Assembly: GCA_002452215.1 (NCBI GenBank)
Contig: DKCO01000043.1
Span: 1-64,000 of the forward strand
Direction: 5' to 3'
Source of the DNA: Spirochaetales bacterium UBA6872
GTDB taxonomy: Bacteria; Spirochaetota; Spirochaetia; Sphaerochaetales; Sphaerochaetaceae
DNA length: 64,000 nt
Shown here piece after piece: positions 44,276 to 52,553 of this stretch. The position numbers were made by a program, and so were the translations under genes. Under the pieces are notes generated by a model. The model was not told where the DNA came from. It saw only the letters and a program-made list of their open reading frames with translations, and made no database searches. Each line of letters begins with the position of its first letter. The first letter of the stretch is position 1.

Positions 44276-44844
44276 ATGCATGAAGCCTCGAAAAATATGT
44301 CGATTTCCTTTCAACATGGAGAGAGGATCTTGGAGGCAATAAAAACTTCCATAACAAAAGGCGGAACATACGATTGTATAGCAATCTTGAACTATTATAG
44401 CGTATGTAAGTCAGCTACCTCATTTCGAGAAATAGAGGAGAATTTGATCATTCCTTCATTTAGAAAGCTGAAATTCGTAAATATAGACAAGCCGTTTTTT
44501 ACAAGGCTGATGTATATGGCATTTTGTTTAGCAAAGAAAAGATGCGACAGATGTAATGATTACAAAATGGATGTTGTTCCATATGAGAAAGGCAAGCCAA
44601 TTTACTATAAGCTCACTTCATGTCCTGTTGCTGAATTTGCAAAAAACACAATCTTGAAGAGATTATGGGAGCTCTTTGTAATGTAGACTATGCTTCAATT
44701 AAATTGCTTAATGCTCGCCTGGTTCGGACTTCGACATGCATAAATGGAGACAAATGCGACTATGCAATATATGGCGATAAGGATCCTAAATTGAAATATC
44801 ATCCTGAATTTCGCAACAGTGATGGATATAGAAGAAACATCTAG
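44276..44844 (+). pseudogene. L-2-amino-thiazoline-4-carboxylate hydrolase family protein, frameshifted
   Basis: Two overlapping frames together give one protein. The first frame (44276-44686) contains DVVPYEKGKPIYYKLTSCPV and AEFAKN; the second (about 44640-44844) continues GALCNVDYASIKLLNARLVR, TSTCINGDKCDYAIYGD and the HPEFRNSDGYRRN ending. These are the Cys-containing C-terminal motifs of the ATC hydrolase family. The frame shift lies at a run of six A (44641-44646); adding one A restores AKKHNLEEIMGAL. The N-terminus is probably incomplete because ISL3 remnants end just upstream. It is inactive as it stands, although slippage in the A run could restore the frame. Confidence 0.65.
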
Positions 44845-45095
44845 CTTGACAACAACCTTCAGAGCAAGCTGTCCAATGCTGAATCCTGTTCAAAGTGTTG
44901 TTTTCCAACTAGACTTTGACCTATTTTCAGGCAAAAAACAGAATTTTCCTAAGCAAAAAGAAAGCACAAATCGTTTATGTGCAACCGATGCTTTCCTGTA
45001 ATATTGATGAATAATGACATTAGATGCACAAAAACCATCTCAACTATGGCGAATGGGAGTATGTTTTCCTATTCTTCAAACCGAATTTTCTATCG
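44845..45095. other. Non-coding stretch after the hydrolase pseudogene
   Basis: No gene or RNA could be recognised. Together with the pseudogene and transposase remnants it belongs to a decayed region between the methyltransferase and GrpB genes. Confidence 0.4.
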
Positions 45096-45632
45096 TTATC
45101 GTTTGGACTTCCATCTTTTTGCTTCTTCAAGGATCTCGAAAACCAGTTTTTGCTTTCCTTTTGTATAGCTAATGCGATTCTGAGGAAACTGTTTTGCCAG
45201 ATTCAATTTGCACATATCATATGCCTCGGCCTTTTCTGGAAAAGCGTTTAGATAATCACGAAAATTGATATAGCTCTTCCACTCGACTCCATTCCATTTG
45301 ACCACATGGATATGGTGTGTACGGATATCTTTCTCAAAATCACCCTTTACAAATAAGATTTGGCCAGGAACATCTTCCCCTCGGAAAATATATTGCCGGT
45401 TCTTTAGTATTTCAACATAAGGTATGATGTCATCCAAATCGTGAACTCCAACTGCAATATCAACAATCGGTTTGGCATGGATAAAAGAAATGGCTGTGCT
45501 TCCGATATGCTGAATATCGATGGCTACATCGTGCAAAAGACTCTTTAGCTCAGCAATCGTTTGTTCAGCTTCAACTTTCCATGCATCTTGATACTCTTCC
45601 AGCTTAACAATGCCTCTTTTTAATCCCACCAT
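45096..45632 (-). CDS. GrpB family (UPF0157) nucleotidyltransferase-like protein
   Basis: A 178-residue protein with the GrpB pattern: VKLEEYQDAWKVEAEQTI, the QHIGSTAI(S)FIHAKPIVDIAVGV motif (HIGSTAVPGLxAKPIIDI in most members), HHIHVVKWNG and the WKSYINFRDYLNAFPE segment. The fold is nucleotidyltransferase-like but the biochemical role is unsettled. The usual PG after HIGSTA is replaced by FI here. It is in line with the flavodoxin gene upstream. Confidence 0.88.
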   Translation of the reverse strand: MVGLKRGIVKLEEYQDAWKVEAEQTIAELKSLLHDVAIDIQHIGSTAISFIHAKPIVDIAVGVHDLDDIIPYVEILKNRQYIFRGEDVPGQILFVKGDFEKDIRTHHIHVVKWNGVEWKSYINFRDYLNAFPEKAEAYDMCKLNLAKQFPQNRISYTKGKQKLVFEILEEAKRWKSKR

Positions 45633-45661
45633 GTAAAAGCTTCTCCTATAAAAACTGGAAT

Positions 45662-46186
45662 TTATCGAGTTTCATCTACAATTTGTTTCAGCGAATCATA
45701 GTCGACAAAATCCACTTTTTTGTTGTAGGTTTCCATCAGTGCCATATCTTCTTGCGTAAGGCTTTCAACTGGCTTGCTTTTAAGAGAATGGTGTAGCATT
45801 TTCATCATAGTCTTGTGCTTGAAATTCAATTTGCTATAATCTATGCCACCTCTTAAATGAAAAACAGATGAAGCTTCCAGCAAATGCTCCGGCACTTGTT
45901 TTCTTATGGATTTTCTGATATTGCTTACATTTGCTTTATCATGTACATCTGCTAATCCCACAGTCACGATTATCAGCTTTGCATTTGGAGATATTTGTTT
46001 AACTGTACTCTTCAACCCTTTTACGCCTCCTGCATATAAAGCGCCAAAATAGATGATTCGCTCATAATCCATTATATCTTTTATATCTTCATAGCTGATA
46101 ACTGGGCAATGAGTCATTTCTGCAAATTTCTCTGCATATCGCTTTGTTGTGCCATACTGACTGCCATATATGATTAAAGTATCCAT
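45662..46186 (-). CDS. Flavodoxin-domain protein
   Basis: A 174-residue protein with the flavodoxin_5 fold. The FMN phosphate loop is IIYGSQYGTTKRYAEKFAE, followed by YERIIYFGALYAGGVKGL and a C-terminal helical part with FKHKTMMKMLHHSL, as in HemG-like and small redox flavodoxins of anaerobes. It probably works as a cytoplasmic electron carrier. Downstream, after 29 bases, lies grpB in the same orientation. Confidence 0.85.
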   Translation of the reverse strand: MDTLIIYGSQYGTTKRYAEKFAEMTHCPVISYEDIKDIMDYERIIYFGALYAGGVKGLKSTVKQISPNAKLIIVTVGLADVHDKANVSNIRKSIRKQVPEHLLEASSVFHLRGGIDYSKLNFKHKTMMKMLHHSLKSKPVESLTQEDMALMETYNKKVDFVDYDSLKQIVDETR

Positions 46187-46229
46187 GTATTTATTCCTCT
46201 ACAATTTCCGATTCAGCCAATGCCCATTG

Positions 46230-46357
46230 TCATCCATTTCACAGCCTACAAACTTGCTTTTTTGCAAGTTTTCAATCCTTTTTGAACTGATTGGCAAACT
46301 GCACATCGTATTTCATAATTCTAATATCGTCTTGAAATTAGCCGTGCTGGAATGCGC
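46230..46357 (-). pseudogene. Degenerate second dinJ-yafQ pair
   Basis: The minus strand reads MKYDVQFANQFKKD from 46316, then a stop codon at 46274-46272, then KLAKKQ, matching the start of the intact YafQ at 38312 (MKYDIQFTNQFKKDLKLARKQ). Just upstream a frame ends SSTANFKTILEL with a stop overlapping the toxin start by ATGA, as expected for the antitoxin tail. Neither gene is complete. Beyond the remnant the frame reads KFVGCEMDDNGHWLNRKL to a stop, of unknown origin. Confidence 0.65.
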
Positions 46358-46472
46358 TTATATGCCTCAGGCATTTTGCTGTACATATCAAGGAGCGTGC
46401 CTATCGTCAGCAGCTCCATCTCGTTCCTGACGATGAAGGAAAGGCTCTCAGATCTGTCACGCCTGGCTTCAT
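46336..46472 (-). pseudogene. Fragment of an unknown, probably mobile-element gene
   Basis: An open stretch reads ARRDRSESLSFIVRNEMELL, then TIGTLLDMYSKMPEAYKR, with no start and stops on both sides. Composition is G+C-richer than the surroundings. It overlaps the antitoxin remnant in another frame. The family was not identified. The remaining sequence up to 46615 shows no gene. Confidence 0.25.
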
Positions 46473-46617
46473 ATAGATATTGTCATCGATGATTATTCCT
46501 CATAGCTCGGATATAGTCTACTCTATGGCAAGAACATTTTCCTTGGCGTTTTATTTTACGCTTATAATGATTTCTAAAAAAATTGTGATTGAACATTAAT
46601 AAGCACCGAAAACCAAG

Positions 46618-46645
46618 AGAGCGCAAAGACAATTTCTTGCGCTCT
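46618..46645 (-). terminator. Terminator of the uracil permease gene
   Basis: AGAGCGCAA (46618-46626) and TTGCGCTCT (46637-46645) form a perfect nine-pair stem with a ten-base loop, 11 bases past the permease stop. On the minus strand it is followed by CTTGGTTTTC, a modest T stretch. Confidence 0.7.
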
Positions 46646-46655
46646 TTCAGATAAT

Positions 46656-47942
46656 TTATTTATTGTTTCTGATTGGAATTATCAGATTCAGTACAATACC
46701 TACCAAAGTTGAAAGTGCAACTGAGCCAAGAGAGAACTCGAGCGATGGGCCCATATTGAATTTCAACAAGCCGCCTCCTATGCCAATGACAAGGATAATC
46801 GATGATATAGTCAGATTGCGCTTGTCTTGGTAATCAACTCCTGATTCAACAAGCGTTCTAAGCCCAGAAGAGGCTATTACTCCGAACAATAGCATCGATA
46901 TGCCTCCAAGAACAGGATTTGGAATAGTTTGGATCAAAGCACCAAATTTTGGAAAGAGAGAAAGGAGAACAGCAATCACCGCAGCCCCTCCTGTGACCCA
47001 AACGCTATATACTCCAGTAATAGCTAAAACTCCTACATTCTCACCATATGTTGTATTAGGAGGTCCTCCCCACAAAGATGCCCATGTCGTTGCAAGTCCG
47101 TCTCCAAGCAGCGTCCTTTTCAATCCTGGATCCTCATAATAGTTCTTTCCAACAACCCTTGATATCACCAAAGTATCTCCAAGATGCTCACAAATTGTTG
47201 CAAAAGAGACAATAACGAATGTAAGAATCGGTACTATCTTGAACTTTGGCAGAGCAAAGTGAGGGAATCCAAACCAACTTGCAGATGAAACTATCGAGAA
47301 ATCTATAATATTGTATTGAGGAAAGAAGAATCCCATTATCAATGTAAAAAGATAGCCAGATACAAGACCAAACAGAATTGGAATCACAGAGAAAAATCCG
47401 CTGAAGAATACATTTGCAACAACTGTGACAGCAAGTGTTACTAGAGCAATTGACAGATAAACAAGGCTATATGTTGAGGTGTCAGAAGTATTTGTATACA
47501 TAGCCATATTCATTGCTGTCGGTGCAAGATTAAGGCCTATTACAATGATTACGGAGCCAATGACAACCGGTGGCAATGCCCTGTGGATCCAATCAGAGCC
47601 AACTCTTGAGATAATGAAGGCCACAATACAATACACAATTCCAGATATGAATGCACCGCCCATCGCATAGGGCCACCCATATTGGCTTGATATTGCAATA
47701 AGAGGCGTGATAAACGCGAACGACGAGCCGATAAAAGCGGGAACCATTGCCTTTGTCATAAGGATGTAGATTAGTGTTCCTGTTCCTGCCGTAAACAATG
47801 CCGTCGTAGGCTCAAGTCCAACTAGGATAGGGACAAGAATTGTCGATCCAAACATAGCAAAAACATGCTGAATAGAGAGAGGAATCCATTCTTTTAGTGG
47901 TGGCTTATCAGCCGGACCATAGTGCAATGCTGTTTTTTTCAT
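46656..47942 (-). CDS. uraA: Uracil/xanthine permease (NCS2 family)
   Basis: A 428-residue membrane protein with about 14 helices. It has the N-terminal PLSIQHVFAMFGSTILVPIL of UraA/PyrP, the substrate region CEHLGDTLVISRVVG with the acidic residue of transmembrane helix 8, and TTYGENVGVLAITGVYSVWV, all diagnostic of uracil permeases. It would be a proton-coupled uracil importer. GCAAGGAG precedes the start, and TATAAT lies about 25 bases upstream. It is a single gene with its own terminator. Confidence 0.93.
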   Translation of the reverse strand: MKKTALHYGPADKPPLKEWIPLSIQHVFAMFGSTILVPILVGLEPTTALFTAGTGTLIYILMTKAMVPAFIGSSFAFITPLIAISSQYGWPYAMGGAFISGIVYCIVAFIISRVGSDWIHRALPPVVIGSVIIVIGLNLAPTAMNMAMYTNTSDTSTYSLVYLSIALVTLAVTVVANVFFSGFFSVIPILFGLVSGYLFTLIMGFFFPQYNIIDFSIVSSASWFGFPHFALPKFKIVPILTFVIVSFATICEHLGDTLVISRVVGKNYYEDPGLKRTLLGDGLATTWASLWGGPPNTTYGENVGVLAITGVYSVWVTGGAAVIAVLLSLFPKFGALIQTIPNPVLGGISMLLFGVIASSGLRTLVESGVDYQDKRNLTISSIILVIGIGGGLLKFNMGPSLEFSLGSVALSTLVGIVLNLIIPIRNNK

Positions 47943-48138
47943 TTTAACTCCTTGCAGCTATATTATAGAAATGCAAGACGAAAGAAAATAGAAAATCGAA
48001 AACTAAACTTTTATATTGCGAGTGCAATCACCATCTTTTGCATAATCGAATAATTCACATTTATTTTACTTTTGTCACCACTATTCTTTACCTTCAATAC
48101 TTATGCTTTAGAAAAATCCGAAGGAAATGAGGTAACAG

Positions 48139-50775
48139 ATGAAGAAAAAGACATCATGCTTTTCGTTGATGCTAATGATGCTAGTGCTAGTACTCAGCGC
48201 ATGTGCAACAAAATCGCTTTGCAAAGGAAAAGCGAAAGTTGTAATCAATGAGATAGACACAAACAGTGATTGGGTCGAATTAACGAACATAGGAGACAAT
48301 GAAATCTCTCTTGACGCCTACTACATCACAGATGACAAGGGCAATGAGAGATTAACTGAAAAAAAGACATTCCCACTAGGGGAAAATATCATTCTGAAGC
48401 CAAATGAATATATAGTCTTGGAGAAAGGGAAAGACTTTGATTTTGGGCTAGGAAAAAGCGACACAGTCATGCTATTCGATGGCAATGCAAAACTTGTTGA
48501 TGAATATTCATACTCATCTCCAGCTGATGGGACATGGTCAAGGCAAGAAAATGGAACATTCATGGATAGCACTCCAACAAAAGATGCGAAAAACTCATCA
48601 GTAAGCACTAAAGCAGAACAGAATCCTATATCAATCAACGAGATCAACTCAAGCCCAGATGATTGGGTTGAAATCATGAATGCAAGCAATGAAGATAAGG
48701 ACATCTCTGGATATGAGCTTAGAGATAACTCAGATGACCACAGATGGAGGTTCCCAGAAGGCTCTACAATAGAAGCTCAAGGCTTTTTTGCCATTGATGC
48801 AAAAACATCAGGAACTGTATATGACGATCAGACAAAAGAATACAAAGCGGGTACTTTCGAAGAGGCAATTGGGATAGGAAGCGGAGACTCGATAAGGCTC
48901 TACGATAAAAAAGGCACTTTGATTGACTCCTACTCTTGGACCAAGCATGCATCATTTGATGGAGATAATCAAAAGGCATCCTATGGTCGCTATCCTGATG
49001 GGAGTGGCGCTTTCACTTTGACAAAAGAAACAAAAGGCAAGAAAAACGAAGCAATCAAAAGCAACGTTGTTATAAACGAAATAGAGTCCAATGGAGATAG
49101 TACTGACTGGGTGGAGATAATCAATAATGATACAAGAGATGTAGATATATCAGGCTGGTACATACTCGATAGTGATCCCGCAGGACACAAAAGCGAAACC
49201 TCGCCACTCAAGGACGGAACAGTTCTCAAAAGCGGGGAGATCTATGTCTTTGACCAGAACAAGGATTTCACATTCGGACTTGGCAAGGACGATAGCGTAA
49301 CTCTATATGATGCGAGTGGAAATATCGTAGATACTTTCTGCTGGACAGGACACGCGAATGGTGTATATGCAAGAATCCCGGATGGAAGTGGAAATCTAGT
49401 GCAATTCCCTACTTCCACAAAAGGAAGAAAGAACAAGATTATCAATCCTGTCGTGATAAATGAAGTACAATCAAATGACCCAAACAACGGCCCAGATTGG
49501 ATAGAACTTGCAAATCCAACAGATAGCGATATAGATGTATCGAACATCATTATAAAAGATAGCAAGGACAAAAATCCCTACACAATCAAAGAAGGCACAA
49601 CGATCAAAGCAGGAGAATTCCTTGTTATCTATGGCGATGAGACAGGAACCAATGGCTTTGCTTTTGGACTTGGAAAAGGCGACAGTGTAAGGCTGTTTGA
49701 AAATGGAGAGCTCATTGCCGAAGCAAAATGGCCTCAAGATCAACATACATCCCCTACTTGGGGCCTATACCCAGATGCAAATGGAAAGGAATACAGAAAC
49801 ACAGATGAAGCAACTCCAAATGGAGCTAACAGCTTTGCCGATATTCCAAAGACAATCTCTTGGCCAGGATCTGATAATAGCATTGTATTTGACACTACAG
49901 CTACATTCCTAGAAGATTCATCAGGATTGGATTTCGCATCAGGAAAACTCTACGCTGTCGACAATGGAACAGCTAAATTCTGGATTTTGGACGAAGACAG
50001 AGCAACAGGGAAATTAACGTTTTCAAAAGGATTTGAGAATGGAAAGAGTGTTTCATTCATCAAAGACAAAGACAATGCTAGCGCAAAAGGACCAGACAGT
50101 GAGGGAATAACTGTTGATGATGATGGTTTTATATATATTGCATCTGAGCGCGACAATTCCAATAAAGCTGTAAACTACAATACAATTCTGATGGTAGATC
50201 CAAATTCCAAGGAAGATCGAATCGCTACAACAAAAGAATGGGATTTGACAAAGCTATTGCCACAAGTTTCAGCAAACATGGGAATAGAATCTGTCGAATG
50301 GATCTCATCAAATGATGCAAAAGCGCTTGTTGACAAAAACACAAACAAGGCTTTCGATATCACAAATTATCCAAACAGCATCAATAAAGGAGTATTCTTC
50401 GTGGCACTAGAGGACAATGGACACGTGTATGCATTTGTCTTGAACAAAGACCAGAGCGCAATACTTATCTCTGACATAGACTCGCGTCTCGGAGGAGCTA
50501 TGGCTCTGGATTTTGATACAAAAGAAAAGGTCTTGTGGGTTGCATCAGATGATGGTTATGGCAACAAAATGGCTCAGATACGATTCAATGGCACGAACAA
50601 GCCGGATATAGTTTTTGTCGAACCTGCAAGTTCTGTTGATAAGAGTGCAAACAATGAAGGATTTGCAATCTCTAGAGACAATTACGTAGCTGATGAAAAG
50701 AGAGCTGTCTATCGTTTCAGGGATGGCGTTAATAAAGGCGCATTGACAATAGGCTTTATCAATGACAACTACTGA
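48139..50775 (+). CDS. Lipoprotein with four lamin-tail domains and a C-terminal propeller-like domain
   Basis: An 878-residue surface or periplasmic lipoprotein (lipobox LVLSAC, Cys22). Four lamin-tail domains follow at about 31-150, 162-300, 308-430 and 437-565. Each starts with a VVINEI-type strand, then DWVEL(T)N, and ends with a GLGKxDxVxLYD hairpin and a tryptophan- or tyrosine-bearing strand. The last about 300 residues (SGLDFASGKLYAVDNGTAKF, GPDSEGITVDDDGFIYIASE, GGAMALDFDTKEKVLWVASD) resemble an SdiA-regulated or phytase-esterase-like beta-propeller. Lamin-tail domains occur in bacterial secreted nucleases and phosphatases, where they act as binding modules. Binding or hydrolysis of an extracellular phospho-compound is plausible but unproven. 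A terminator follows. Confidence 0.8.
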   Translation: MKKKTSCFSLMLMMLVLVLSACATKSLCKGKAKVVINEIDTNSDWVELTNIGDNEISLDAYYITDDKGNERLTEKKTFPLGENIILKPNEYIVLEKGKDFDFGLGKSDTVMLFDGNAKLVDEYSYSSPADGTWSRQENGTFMDSTPTKDAKNSSVSTKAEQNPISINEINSSPDDWVEIMNASNEDKDISGYELRDNSDDHRWRFPEGSTIEAQGFFAIDAKTSGTVYDDQTKEYKAGTFEEAIGIGSGDSIRLYDKKGTLIDSYSWTKHASFDGDNQKASYGRYPDGSGAFTLTKETKGKKNEAIKSNVVINEIESNGDSTDWVEIINNDTRDVDISGWYILDSDPAGHKSETSPLKDGTVLKSGEIYVFDQNKDFTFGLGKDDSVTLYDASGNIVDTFCWTGHANGVYARIPDGSGNLVQFPTSTKGRKNKIINPVVINEVQSNDPNNGPDWIELANPTDSDIDVSNIIIKDSKDKNPYTIKEGTTIKAGEFLVIYGDETGTNGFAFGLGKGDSVRLFENGELIAEAKWPQDQHTSPTWGLYPDANGKEYRNTDEATPNGANSFADIPKTISWPGSDNSIVFDTTATFLEDSSGLDFASGKLYAVDNGTAKFWILDEDRATGKLTFSKGFENGKSVSFIKDKDNASAKGPDSEGITVDDDGFIYIASERDNSNKAVNYNTILMVDPNSKEDRIATTKEWDLTKLLPQVSANMGIESVEWISSNDAKALVDKNTNKAFDITNYPNSINKGVFFVALEDNGHVYAFVLNKDQSAILISDIDSRLGGAMALDFDTKEKVLWVASDDGYGNKMAQIRFNGTNKPDIVFVEPASSVDKSANNEGFAISRDNYVADEKRAVYRFRDGVNKGALTIGFINDNY

Positions 50776-50796
50776 CTAATACAGTAAAAGAAGTTC

Positions 50797-50831
50797 AAAA
50801 CCCCACTAACTTGGACTGCCAGTGGGGTTTT
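50797..50831 (+). terminator. Rho-independent terminator after the lamin-tail lipoprotein
   Basis: AAAACCCCACT (50797-50807) and AGTGGGGTTTT (50821-50831) form an 11-pair stem with a 13-base loop and a T run built into the 3' arm. It is a strong and probably bidirectional hairpin. Confidence 0.85.
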
Positions 50832-50894
50832 CTGTTGAATTTTATAATGCAACGATTGCGATGAAACCATATAATGGTGCAAAGAGGATCACAA

Positions 50895-51584
50895 ATGAAT
50901 TTAACAGTATTATCGGTTGGAGGCTCTATTATTGCGCCAGAGAAAGTCAATACAGGATTTTTGAAAGAATTTAGAAATGCGATAGTTGATTACTTAGAGA
51001 AAAACAAGCAAGAAAAACTTATTCTTGTTTGCGGAGGTGGTGCACCGGCACGAATTTGGCAAAGTGCTTTCAGGGAAGCTCGAGGCGATATAGATGCAAA
51101 TATGCAAGATTGGATTGGGATCAAAGCAACGCACCTCAATGGAATGCTTATAAAAGCTCTTTTTTCAGATTTTTGCAAAGATGAGCTTGTCACAGATCCG
51201 ACAATCGATATTCCATTTTCTGGACGAATCCTTGTAGCAGCTGGATGGAAGCCTGGCTTTTCCACAGATACAGATGCTGTCTTCCTTGCAAAGAAATTTG
51301 GAGGAAAACTTATCATCAACCTCTCAAACATAGCAAAAGTCTATACAGATGACCCAAAAAAGAACCCTGATGCAAAACCAATTGACAATATTTCATGGAA
51401 AGAATTCAGAAATATGGTTGGAGATGAATGGATTCCTGGGAGAAATACACCTTTCGATCCAATTGCTTCCAAGATTGCGCAAGATGAACAGATGAAAGTA
51501 ATATGCGCTGATGGTCGCGATATCAAGAATACAATCGCAATTCTGGAAGGAAAGCCATTCTCAGGAACTATTATTGGAGGCTAG
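50895..51584 (+). CDS. Amino-acid-kinase-fold UMP kinase (archaeal-type PyrH-like)
   Basis: 229 residues from the ATG at 50895, which has AGAGGA seven bases upstream. The start LTVLSVGGSIIAPEK replaces the KxSGE(A/S)L of bacterial PyrH and resembles the archaeal UMP kinase form. LILVCGGGAPAR, GWKPGFSTDTDAVFLAKKF and INLSNIAKVYTDDPKKNP are the fold's nucleotide and substrate loops. It probably makes UDP from UMP, although another amino-acid-kinase substrate is possible. It converges with the radical SAM gene and overlaps it by 14 bases. Confidence 0.75.
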   Translation: MNLTVLSVGGSIIAPEKVNTGFLKEFRNAIVDYLEKNKQEKLILVCGGGAPARIWQSAFREARGDIDANMQDWIGIKATHLNGMLIKALFSDFCKDELVTDPTIDIPFSGRILVAAGWKPGFSTDTDAVFLAKKFGGKLIINLSNIAKVYTDDPKKNPDAKPIDNISWKEFRNMVGDEWIPGRNTPFDPIASKIAQDEQMKVICADGRDIKNTIAILEGKPFSGTIIGG

Positions 51585-52524
51585 CTCTCTTTATAGAAAG
51601 AAAATAGGGGCTTGGATCAGCAAAAGGCTGAGGAAACGGAACATCCTTCGAGAAGTCTGGAATCCATAGTATGTCATCCTCCCCTTTTTCTTGGGCAAAC
51701 CCATCTTCGATATCCAAATCTTCAAGAAGCTCTATCAAGCTATCATATTCGTCATCAGATATTCCAAGAAGCGAAGGATCTTCCTTTGGTGGAACGAATT
51801 GAACCATCAATGATAGAAAGAAGCTATCCTTGTAATGCTTTGCATAGTATCTAAGAAAATCCTTGCTTGCCTCGATACATCCTGGAAATACAAGATGGCG
51901 CAAAATAGTGCCCTTCATTTTATCGAGATTTGTGATTGGATGTTTTTCCTTTATGTAATCCATCACAGGTATTATCACATCTGCATACTTGGCTCGTCCG
52001 CAAAATTTAGTTGCAACATGCTTTGAAAGCGTCTTTCCGTCCAATAGATACACATCTATGTATGAATCGATCAAATCCAATGCTTCTATCTTTTCATAGC
52101 CAGAACTGTTCCATACAACAGGAAGAGAAAAGCCCTTTGCCTTGGCTATATCCAATGCCTCTATTATTGATGGGATAAAATGGGTTCCTGTAACAAGATT
52201 CAAGCTCGTTGCCTTCATGCGTTGAAGATCAAGCATTATTCTCGCCAGCTCATCTATCGATACATCCAGCCCATAGTTCTCTCCATCAGAGCCCGATATT
52301 TGCCTATTTTGGCAATAATGGCAATGCAGAGGGCAGCCTGTAAAGAAAATCATTCCAGAACCATGCTCTCCAGAAATAGGGGGCTCCTCGCCTCTATGAA
52401 GACCAGCCCATGCTACTTTGACTTTATCGCTTTGCCTGCATATTCCAAAATCGCCACTTGTTCGATTCGATGCGCACTCGTTTGGACAGAGTGTACATCT
52501 TGAATAATATTCTTGGTTGACCAT
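51571..52524 (-). CDS. Radical SAM protein, pyruvate-formate-lyase-activase-like
   Basis: 317 residues from the ATG at 52524 (MVNQEYYSRC). The radical SAM cluster motif is CPLHCHYC (Cys64, 68, 71). An extra N-terminal set of cysteines (10, 13, 17, 29) resembles the COG1313 group of uncharacterised PflA-like enzymes. The TIM-barrel continues with NLVTGTHFIPSIIEAL, VVWNSSGYE and YLLDGKT. The target is unknown. It diverges from the patatin gene with only a few bases between the starts, so the two share regulatory DNA. Confidence 0.82.
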   Translation of the reverse strand: MVNQEYYSRCTLCPNECASNRTSGDFGICRQSDKVKVAWAGLHRGEEPPISGEHGSGMIFFTGCPLHCHYCQNRQISGSDGENYGLDVSIDELARIMLDLQRMKATSLNLVTGTHFIPSIIEALDIAKAKGFSLPVVWNSSGYEKIEALDLIDSYIDVYLLDGKTLSKHVATKFCGRAKYADVIIPVMDYIKEKHPITNLDKMKGTILRHLVFPGCIEASKDFLRYYAKHYKDSFFLSLMVQFVPPKEDPSLLGISDDEYDSLIELLEDLDIEDGFAQEKGEDDILWIPDFSKDVPFPQPFADPSPYFLSIKRASLQ

Positions 52525-52553
52525 CGGATATGAATATATCAAAATCCATTATT

